From: Glandiceps talaboti
Lineage: Eukaryota; Hemichordata; Enteropneusta; Spengelidae
Assembly (NCBI RefSeq): GCF_964340395.1
Contig: NC_135550.1
Coordinates: forward strand, 1,610,001-1,674,000
Length of the DNA stretch: 64,000 nucleotides
Reading direction: 5' to 3'
Shown: one piece after another, positions 55,857-64,000 of the stretch
Numbering within the stretch: position 1 is the first letter of the stretch
Layout: each line of letters opens with the position of its first letter
The notes under the pieces: model-generated
Seen by the model: the letters and a program-made list of their open reading frames with translations, nothing else
What the model was told of the DNA's origin: nothing
The model's database searches: none
Program-made: the position numbers and the translations under genes

Positions 55857-56213
55857 ATGCGAGTTAAATGTGATTCTTGTAATCGTTCAGCACCTGAGTA
55901 TATATGTGAAATATGTAATAGACATTTTAAACATCAGCATAATTTAAATAAACATGAAAACACAAGAAAATGTTCTGAGAAAAATAAAATCCAATATATT
56001 GATGCATGCCCAACATGCGAACGTGTTTTCCCTGAGTTTACTTGTGATAAATGTAAATTTGCTTACAAATATGAATGTCATTTAAATAAACATTATAACA
56101 GAAGTACACCTTGCGTTAAACAACCTAAGAGATATATTTGTGAATGTAGCTTAGAATTAGGTAGCTATTTTGCGTTGTATAGACATAGAAAAAAACTTGT
56201 AATTTACAATTAA
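55857..56213 (+). CDS. Polinton zinc-finger protein, intact
   Basis: 118 residues with CxxC..HxxxH-type fingers: CDSCNRSAPEY; CEICNRHFKHQHNLNKHENT (C2H2-like); CPTCERVFPEFTCDKCKFAY and HLNKHYN; then CECSLELGSYFALYRHRKK. Two full finger repeats and one degenerate finger, each preceded by a short Cys knuckle, so the protein looks duplicated. Sits between the capsid-type gene and polB with its own TATA box. Possible transcription regulator of the element. Confidence 0.78.
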   Translation: MRVKCDSCNRSAPEYICEICNRHFKHQHNLNKHENTRKCSEKNKIQYIDACPTCERVFPEFTCDKCKFAYKYECHLNKHYNRSTPCVKQPKRYICECSLELGSYFALYRHRKKLVIYN

Positions 56214-57112
56214 ATAAATAAATACTTTAATGGATATAAATCTTTTTTTTACATTCTATAACATGACAAAGATTTTGAACCCACGCACTAACCGAATGAT
56301 AACAGTTGGTAGACGTGTAATAAATACAATAAACTTATACGGAATGGCGATTTACAACCTTTGCCTAAAAATATTTTGGATTGGTCAATACCTGATAATC
56401 TTCCTCGACCATTAATGAAACAATATATAATGAATCCTATTTCCAAACGTATGGTTAAAATAGGTAATGATACATATCAAACTAATAATAAAGGCTATCA
56501 TCATGTTGGTGGTGTTCTAATACCACCTAAATATCATGAACTTGAGAGAGCTTTTAATGGATATGTGAAGTCGTATGAAATTGTTATTACTGAAAAGGAA
56601 CTTTATTCACAGTTAAATGAAAATAAATATTTAATAAAAGAACTCTTAAAACAAAATTTAGAAGATCAAAGTGGAATAAAAGCTATATTAACCTTAAAAA
56701 TAAAATTTGTTAAATATGATCAAAGTATGGAGACAGAAATAACAAATGATGATTATTTTAATAGTAGTTCATTGCAAATTATAAATATTGATCTAATAGA
56801 TGAACAAATTAATTCAAGTTACGAAAGAATAACTGAACACATCGCTAAATGGTTACGTGAAGGTTCTGGTTGGCAAATAAAAACACTTCTTAAATGTTAT
56901 GTAAATATTGTAAGATACGAACCTTTACAAGGTAACTCGTATATCAAATTACCAAAAGAACTACAACACCCAATGAAAGGCCTCATTAACATTCAAAATA
57001 ATGACAATGAGTGTTTTAGATGGTGTCATTTAGCATATAAATTTCCAGTTGAAAATGATAAATATAGACCATCTAAATACAAACAACATATCGATGATTA
57101 AGATTATAAAGG

Positions 57113-58198
57113 TGGTTAGCTACTATAACTATTTAGGACTGTTGTTATCATGTAGAAATAAGTGGTCTAAGGCAGTTAGTAATCTAGCTGATCAGGCCCG
57201 TAAAGCAATGTTTTCTATATTTAGTTTTGAGCGTAAAGTTGGCGTTATAACCCATGAGGTTTATTTTAAATTGTTTGATAGTCTAATCTTGCCTATTCTT
57301 TTGTATGGTTCTGACCTTTGGGGATTTCAGCAGTTTATGCAAATTGAAATGGTACAACTTAAATATTGTAAACATTTTCTTGGAGTGCGACAAAACACTA
57401 CAAATGAAGCGGTACTTGGGGATTGTGGCAGAACGCCAATTTTTGTAAAATCATTGACGAGATGTATAAAGTACTGGCTACGTCTTACTGAACTCCCCGA
57501 TAACAGAGTTGCCAAACATGCTTATAAATTGATGCTGAAAATTGACGAAAGTGGTCACACGTCTTGGGCAACAGAAGTAAAAAATATTTTGCAATACTAC
57601 GGTTTTGGTATAGTTTGGGTGTCACAGGGAGTGGGAGACACTATTTCTTTCGTAACGGAGTTCAGTCAGCGCGTATCCGATATTTATAAGCAAAATTGGT
57701 TTTCTGATGTTTGCTCCAAGGAGTCTTTAAATACATACTGTAATTTCAAGAGCGTATTAGAACCAGAAAAATATTTGTTGCAGCTTTCAGATGTAAGATA
57801 CAGACATGCATTAGCGAGGATTCGATGTGGGAGTCATAAGTTACGTATACAGGAAGGTCGTCACAGCGGCTTAGATGTTACTGAGAGAATATGTGAAGTA
57901 TGTTCAGAGGGTATAGAAGATGAATTTCATTTTCTATTAGTATGCCCTTTGTATCAAACAGTGAGGGAAGCTTTACTACCTCAGTATTACTGGATATTTC
58001 CTACACGTCAAAAGTTTTTCAATTTAATGAATGTGCAGTCTGCAATATTACTAAGAAACCTTGGTAAATTTATATACAAAGCAATGTACTTAAGAGAGGA
58101 ATTCTATTCCAGCTAATGTCATTACACTCTTTCTGCTTATTATATTATGTTTTGGTCACGTCGGCCTGTGGCCTGTAGTGATAATAAACATATTATAT
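57113..58198 (+). mobile_element. 5'-truncated LINE inserted in the polymerase gene
   Basis: Flanked by ATTATAAAGG at 57103-57112 and 58199-58208, a 10-bp target duplication. It carries only the C-terminal third of a CR1-superfamily-like ORF2: YYNYLGLLLSCRNKWSKAVS, KLFDSLILPILLYGSDLWG, KHFLGVRQNTTNEAVLGDCG, and a Cys cluster CEVCSEGIEDEFHFLLVCPL. The frame to 58116 is intact, unlike the host gene, so the insertion is young relative to Polinton decay. A short 3' UTR ends ATAATAAACATATTATAT. Confidence 0.9.
57128..58116 (+). CDS. LINE ORF2 C-terminal fragment (reverse transcriptase end and zinc knuckle)
   Basis: About 329 open codons. Contains the region after the RT palm (typical LGL...W..HI..L...A......L......), and the C-terminal RIRCGSHKLRIQEGRH..ERICEVCSEG..DEFHFLLVCP motif of CR1/L2/Rex-type LINEs. 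It lacks the catalytic YADD box and endonuclease, lost by 5' truncation. Read from the left it stays open from 57049 by chance. Not expected to be expressed as a functional protein. Confidence 0.8.
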
Positions 58199-61024
58199 AT
58201 TATAAAGGAATAACATTCCCAGTAACAATAAAACAAATACCTAAAATTGAAAACCAAAATAATATATCTATTTCCGTATTTGGTTATAACAAAAAAGCAT
58301 ATCCAATTTATGTTAGTAAACAAACTTGTGAAGATCATCTTGATTTACTACTAATAACTTGTGATGATAGTCCAAAACATTATGTTTGGATTAAAGACTT
58401 TAATCGGTTCATGCATGGTATTACAAATCATGATGAAAGAAAGCACTTCTGTAGATATTGTTTACAGCACTTTACAACTGCAGAGATTTTAAATCGACAC
58501 ATTCCCATTTGTTTTTAAATAAATAAGACGCAAGCTATACGAATGCCAACTGAGGAAATATAAATGGTTGTCATTTAAAAATTACCCAAAACAATTAAAT
58601 GCACCATTTGTTATTTACGCAGATTTCGAATCGATAACTGAAAAAGTGAATACTATTAACAATAATACGGTATCCACGCAACATTACCAAAAACATGAAG
58701 TATGCAGTTTCGGATAATAAACTTGTTTGTTGTTACGATGACACATTCAGTAAAGAACGTGTTATTTATAGAGGACCAGATGCATCTAAGAAATTTATGG
58801 AAATTATGTTATCGGAAGTTGATTATTGTAATGATATTAAACAACAACATTTTAACAAACCTCTGTGTATGAGTAAAAATGATGAAAACTGTTTCCAAAA
58901 AGCGACGCAATATCATATTTGTGAAAAATTATACAAAAAAGATTGCATACGAGTCCGTGACCATTATCATATTACCGGTAAATATCGTGGTTCAGCATAT
59001 GAATCCTGTAATATTAATTTTCAAGTAACGAAGAAAATACCCGTTATATTTCACAATTTATAAGGATATGACTCTCATTTCATCGTACAAACTCTTGAAA
59101 ATTTTGATGAAAAGATTAATATTATCCCACATTCTATGGAAAAGTTCATGGCTATAATAGTTGGTACTCATTTAGTCTTCATAGATAGTTTAAATTTCTT
59201 GAATGCTTCTTTAGAAAAACTCGTCAGTAACACAAGTGATTTCAAATACACAGAACAGGAATTTCCTAATAGTTTAAAATTATTAACGAGAAAGGGTGTG
59301 TATCCTTATGATTATATGGATTCCACCAAAAAATTCAATGATATTAATCTTCCACTAAAGGAAACATTCTATTCTATTCTAAATGAGACTGGTATTACTG
59401 ATGAAGATTATAAGCATGCGCAAGATATTTGGAAGCATTTTAATATGCAAACCATGGGTGATTATCATGACTTATATCTTAAAACTGATGTATTATTATT
59501 AACGGATGTATTTGAAAATTTCCGAAAGACCTGCAATCTATATTATAATCTCGATCCCTGTCATTACTTCAGTGCTCCAGGATTATCTTGGGATGCCTGC
59601 TTAAAAATGACTAAAATTAATCTCGAACTATTAACCCATATAGATATGCATCTCTTTATAGAAAAAGGTCTCCGTGGTGGTATCTCTTATATATCCACTG
59701 GCCATGCAAAGGCAAACAATCCATACATGAAAGATTATGATCCTACTCAAGAACCAAAATATATCATGTATTTAGATGCAAATAATCTATATGGTTGGGC
59801 AATGGTTCAATCTTTACCAACGGATGGATTTAAATGGGTTGATGTAAATGAGCTTGACTTAAGTAATTATACCAATGAAAGTGACCGTGGATTAATCCTT
59901 GAAGTTGATCTTGAATATCCTAGCGAGTTGCATGATCTCCACAATGATTATCCTTTAGCACCTGAGAGATTATGTATTACTGAAGACATGTTATCACCAC
60001 ATAATAAAAAGATACGTGACTTATTTAATATCAAATGCGGAAATATAGAGAAATTAACTACAACTTTGAAATCAAAAAGGAATTACGTACTTCATTTCCA
60101 AAACTTAAAACAATATTTATCACTCGGTTTAAAAGTCACTAAAATCCATAGAGCTATTGAGTTTAATCAATCAAAGTGGATGTCGCAATACATTTTATTT
60201 AACACGGAAAAAAGAAAAAAAGCTAAAAATGCCTTCGAAAAAGATTTCTTCAAACTAATGAATAACTCTGTATTTGGACGAACCATGATGAATGTACGCA
60301 AGCATCGTAATATAAAATTATGTACAACAGAAAAACAAATAAAAAAATAAGTATCTAAACCAACGTTTGAACGCAAAAAATTTTAACTAAAGGATTGGTT
60401 GCTGTTGAAAATAAAAAGGAAAGATTAACTTTAAATCAACCTTTATATGTTGGGATGAGTATTCTTGATTTGTCCAAAACTTTAATGTATGACTTTCATT
60501 ACAACTATATCAAAGAAAAATATGGTTCATTAGCAAAGTTGTTATTCACAGATACCGACTCATTAATGTATGAAATTAAAACTGTTGATCCATACAAAGA
60601 TTTCTATCAAGACAAAGACCTGTTCGATAATAGTGATTACTCATCTGAAAGTCCATACTATTTTGATTATAATAAAAAGATAATCGGTAAAATGAAAGAT
60701 GAATGTGCTGGTTTACCAAAAACTGAATTTATTGGACTTTGAAGTAAAATGTATTCTTATATCACAGAAACTTCATCAACTCGAAAAGCAAAAGGAATGA
60801 AAAAGATAGTTGTTAAAAAGAATATTACTCACGAAGAATATAAGACTGTCCTTTTTGAAAATTTACAAATAAAACATTCCATGAATACTATACGATCAAT
60901 AAATCATCAGATCGGTAGTTATACAATCAATAAGACTTCTTTGAGTTGCTTCAATGATAAACGTTATGTTCTCGATCATCGTAACACGTTAGCATATGGT
61001 CACGTTGATTTAGGTAAACGTTAG

Positions 61025-62130
61025 TCATAGTATACTATATATAGTTTGATGGGTAGTGTTACTATGTTTATGTTATCAATATGTTTAAAAAAAAATTTAA
61101 AAAGAAACCCAGTGCACTGTTGTAACAGACTTTTTTCTTTTCTATTTTTTTGGTGTCAATCAAATCTCAATTTACTCTCATACAATTAGTACGGGTTTTA
61201 ATTACTTTTAGTTAATTGCCAATTTCAATTATTTATTGAGATCGAGACTTTGCTACGCCTGTCTTAGGTCGGTACCCACACTTACCCGTCGTCGGCTGAC
61301 AGTTTCTGAAACCATAGCAGGCGCTTTCGCATGCACCAATTTATATATAAGTTGACTTTCTATATATATGATACTCTTCACAGTAAAACTCTATCTACGG
61401 TTTGGGTGTAGTTTGGATGTTTTAATACTTTTATTAACAGTTAATGTTGTTGAAAATACTGTACAAACATACAACTAATTATAGATTAATAATTATATAA
61501 TTAAAACCATTAAATTTTAATTAAATTTGTGTAATTCTCATTAATTTGGGGTTTTTTCTTGTTCACAATAGCCGAATAGCATTATGGGTACATTCTATGT
61601 AAATTAGGTTACACTGTTAGTCAGTGAGTATATAACACCAGCGACCTTATTTTCAACATTTTCAACTTGCTGTAATTTTCAATAGAGTCCACCATTTTAG
61701 ATACTGTAAACATCCAAACTTTTATTGACATCTCTTCATTCATGTTAGCAACATAAATTTTGAAATTACATTTAAAAATACTGATTTTATACCGAATTCG
61801 GGACGCATACTTAAACCCAAAGTAAAAAGTCACGGTGAGATGATTTCTACTCCAGTGGTACACACTATTATCAAACAAGTCACGAACTATAAATAGTTTT
61901 TATTGTAAACAGTGTATTGAAATTTATTAACCTTTGACTGAACATCTTTGAAGTGTCACGTTTCAAGAATGTTCATACAAATAATGAATCATGACTAAAC
62001 AACAATGTATTCACAATAGACTACACTGCACTATTCAAATGGCTTACAATGGCTTTTCAATAGATTATACCATTTATTTTTAGGTAAAGCAGGACAGATC
62101 TATTGAAGCGAAGCTAGCTATGTGTTACTA
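61025..62130. other. Polinton right non-coding region
   Basis: 1.1 kb between polB and the terminal repeat, A/T-rich, with no recognised gene; the 85-codon frame on minus (61621-61878) has no motif. TATATATA words at 61027-61040 and 61355-61370. Confidence 0.55.
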
Positions 62131-62301
62131 AGATTTATTTTGGCTTAGAATTGATTAAATAAGAGGTATGTCGTCTTAAAACTGGTTTAAACTGGTTCAA
62201 AATTGATCTAAATACAGTTTTAAGACTTATTTTGCCTTATCATAGGTGAAAAATGGGGGATGTCGTTAAAGTGCGTCAAAACTTCTAAATACTATACTAA
62301 T
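62131..62301 (-). repeat. Polinton right terminal inverted repeat
   Basis: Inverse of the left repeat. The first ten bases differ by one (ATTAGTATAG versus AGTAGTATAG). Confidence 0.93.
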
Positions 62302-62512
62302 CAGTCAGACAGTCCATACTGAGTCACGATAAAAAAAATACCTGTCATGTGAATATTATATATATGGGGGGGGGGTCATCATGTTTTAGAATTAAGTGAT
62401 AGGGGGTCAGCCTGTTTTTGGTTTTACAGATGGGGGGGTGTCAGTGACTTTTTGTCGGCCCGATTTAAGAATCCATCACCCCTCCCCCAGGCTGGAGAAA
62501 CTGACCGGTCCC

Positions 62513-63015
62513 TAAGAGGACATGTGAATAAAATACTGTCCATTGATGGTAGAGCACGTCTTTGTGTGTCACCATTTACTTGTATAATGTTCATCATTAT
62601 ATTGTCATGTAAACCAGCAGTTATGTTTTGCATTGAATTTCTAACATTGAGCAACTGTCTTCCTTACCCCTTTCTTTCTCTTACTATATGTATGTATTGT
62701 CTACACGAATTCTTCCTCTGCACTGACTTGATCATTTTGCATCAACAGCTTCTGTTGCTTGGTTACGTGTCTTGCGTATATATATAAAGTTGATCAGGAC
62801 GTTGCTGTTTGATATGTTTATCGCCCTCGGTGACGTTTTTCGGGGAGAAGCTTCCGCCGTATGAATTGTTACCATGGAGACTAGTTTGAGACCATTTAGT
62901 ATCATGATATATTCCTATTTGAACTGGGATAGGGTATTGACCCCATATTATACCAACGCCTGGAAATTTAGGGACCCCAATGTGTACTATAAATAAATGG
63001 TATCGTCCAACTTAA
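62513..63015. other. Unique DNA between two Harbinger-like copies
   Basis: About 500 bp, including an ORF on plus (62452-62787) that overlaps the element end and shows no motif. No exon called. Confidence 0.45.
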
Positions 63016-64000
63016 GGGACCGGTCAGTTTCTCCAGCCTAGGGGGGTGAGGTTGGGGGGCTGGTAGATTCTTAAATCAGGCCGACAAAAAGTCACTGACC
63101 CCCCTATCTGTAAAACCAAAAACAAGGTGCCCCCCCCCCCTCTATCACTTAATTCTAAAACATGATACCCCCCCCCCCATATATAATATTCACATGACAG
63201 GTATTTTTTTATTGTGGACTGCTTGACTGTCTTGCATCTACTAAGATCCTGGGTTAGCACTATCATAATTATAATTATTGACTACACAGGGTAAATATAT
63301 TCCAAAAGGAGTCTAGAAGCCTTGGAGCTTTTTTTACTCTAAAAAGTCAATTTTGAGACTATGCAGACCCTTTCATACAATAATTTCCAAGCTTTACAAG
63401 ACAGCACCAACATATGTAAAAAGCATGTTAGGGTTGAAATACCATACAAGACAGCACCATCAAGTATCAGAAACTATTCTATTATAACTTACATAGGGTT
63501 GAACTATGTTCTTAAGAAGTTAACTGGCATCATTATATGCATGTAGTAAAGGTCAGCATATTTAATGGTAGTAGGGGAGATTTGGAGTTTAAGGCAATTT
63601 TAGACTTGGCAAACATGTCACATCTGTAAAAGACAATATCATATCAAATTAGAATAGGGTGAAAATATTCAAGAAAAGTTTAATACCATTATGTCAGTAA
63701 AAAGGTTGCTGGTGCATCTGATTGTTGGTTGAATGCTTGGGTGACCTCTGGGGGTTATAGGGAGTCCTTGGGGTTTTCCCCTGGCAGATCTTCTGTTTAT
63801 TCTTCTATTAAGGCAATGTTTAGGTTATTCATAGCCTTTGAGGTAACATTCCCAAGCTTCGAAAAGCTAGCGTAAATGTAAGTTTTAAATGAGTTTCCCA
63901 TGTCACTCAAAAATGGGCCCGTAACACTTGGTATAGGGGCATTGATATTGCATGTATATTAAAGTCACCGGTATGTTAGAGAATTTTAGGTGTTCATACA
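63016..64000 (-). mobile_element. Second full-type Harbinger-like copy, inverted, runs off the window
   Basis: Starts GGGACCGGTCAGTTTCTCCA after TAA (63013-63015), then follows the 62512-to-41400 element in reverse order (GACAGGTATTTTTT, CTTGACTGTCTTGCA, AATATATTCCAAAAGG, CTTCGAAAAGCTAGCGTAAA) without the Polinton and without the CAG element. Its left half lies outside the window. Confidence 0.82.

Larger units (their letters stand above)
56263..61024 (+). pseudogene. Protein-primed family B DNA polymerase, split by a LINE
   Basis: Replicase of the Polinton. Pieces in order: KILNPRTNRMITVG start (56263), frame break near 56330, 56361-57101 (KLPKELQHPMKGLINIQN, DNECFRWCH), TAA 57099-57101, LINE 57113-58198, 58199-58518 (GITFPVTIKQIPKIENQNNI; zinc-like C..C..H...C), break, exonuclease I YADFES near 58614-58631, 58695-59060 with NL-stop-GYDSH (exonuclease II), 59136-60350 with motif A LDANNLYGWAM (59772 onward) and motif B KLMNNSVFGRTM (about 60250), break, motif C TDTDS at 60548-60562, TGA at 60740-60742, and 60749-61024 to the C-terminal LDHRNTLAYGHVDL. 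The polymerase Asp residues are conserved, but at least six lesions make it dead. Confidence 0.95.
45012..62301. mobile_element. Polinton/Maverick, 17.3 kb, full length but degraded
   Basis: Self-synthesising virus-like DNA transposon. Terminal inverted repeats of about 170 bp start AGTAGTATAGTATTTAGAGG (left) and ATTAGTATAGTATTTAGAAG (right, reversed), with a 6-bp target duplication CAGTCA at 45006-45011 and 62302-62307, the size expected for Polintons. It encodes protein-primed DNA polymerase B, a retroviral-type integrase with chromodomain, an FtsK/HerA packaging ATPase, a putative capsid protein and about ten smaller genes. The left arm is transcribed leftward and the right arm rightward from about 55.04 kb. 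Stops, frameshifts, a mutated integrase Glu and a LINE in the polymerase show it can no longer move by itself. Confidence 0.96.
41400..62512. mobile_element. Harbinger-like element hosting two further transposons
   Basis: Left end GGACCGGTCAGTTTCTTCGG (41400) and right end CTGACCGGTCCC (62512), with TAA at 41397-41399 and 62513-62515. Without the CAG element (42095-44113) and the Polinton (45012-62301) about 1.8 kb remains. The short copy at 33642-34060 equals its two ends joined. No transposase frame in the remainder, so non-autonomous. Confidence 0.82.

Noticed and set aside
62452-62787. 111-codon frame after the Polinton
   Set aside because: Begins in the Harbinger-like terminal repeat and continues in unique DNA; no domain.

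Overview
The window is animal nuclear DNA. It is AT-rich, its one clear host gene is split into 15 short exons by introns of up to 12 kb, and it is crowded with tandem repeats, homopolymer G/C tracts and transposons. A Polinton/Maverick, CR1-like LINE ends and Harbinger-type MITEs suggest an invertebrate, probably marine, but the species cannot be named from the sequence alone.

Left two thirds (6.8-41.1 kb, minus strand): one complete gene for an SLC5 sodium/solute symporter, nearest in motif pattern to the monocarboxylate/iodide/multivitamin branch (SLC5A8/A5/A6-like). Fifteen exons with consensus splice sites join in phase into 636 codons with no frame lesion, and the product ends in a class I PDZ motif. 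Its introns hold an 8-bp-TSD transposon 25 bp from an exon, a 42-bp minisatellite, an LTR retrotransposon nested in a MITE, a 3.2-kb foldback element inserted in a 41-bp satellite, an ~85-bp satellite, LINE tails expanded into pentamer satellites, a 39-bp repeat, and several PIF/Harbinger-like MITEs with long G tracts and TAA/TTA target duplications.

Right third (41.4-62.5 kb): a nest of transposons just upstream of the SLC5 start codon. A Harbinger-like element (41400-62512, TAA duplications) was invaded by a CAG...CTG element (42095-44113, ACGTT duplications) and by a complete-length Polinton/Maverick (45012-62301, about 170-bp terminal inverted repeats, 6-bp duplication CAGTCA). The Polinton's polymerase gene was itself hit by a 5'-truncated LINE (57113-58198, 10-bp duplication).

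The 17.3-kb Polinton keeps the expected gene set and order: left arm on the minus strand with small membrane proteins, packaging ATPase, a large membrane-anchored conserved protein and a chromodomain integrase; right arm on the plus strand with a putative capsid-type protein, a two-finger zinc-finger protein and protein-primed family B DNA polymerase. Most of its genes carry stops or frameshifts, the integrase catalytic Glu is Lys, and no adenain-like protease is visible, so this copy is a fossil. About eight reading frames remain intact. From 62.5 kb to the end lies intergenic DNA and a second, inverted copy of the outer Harbinger-like element.
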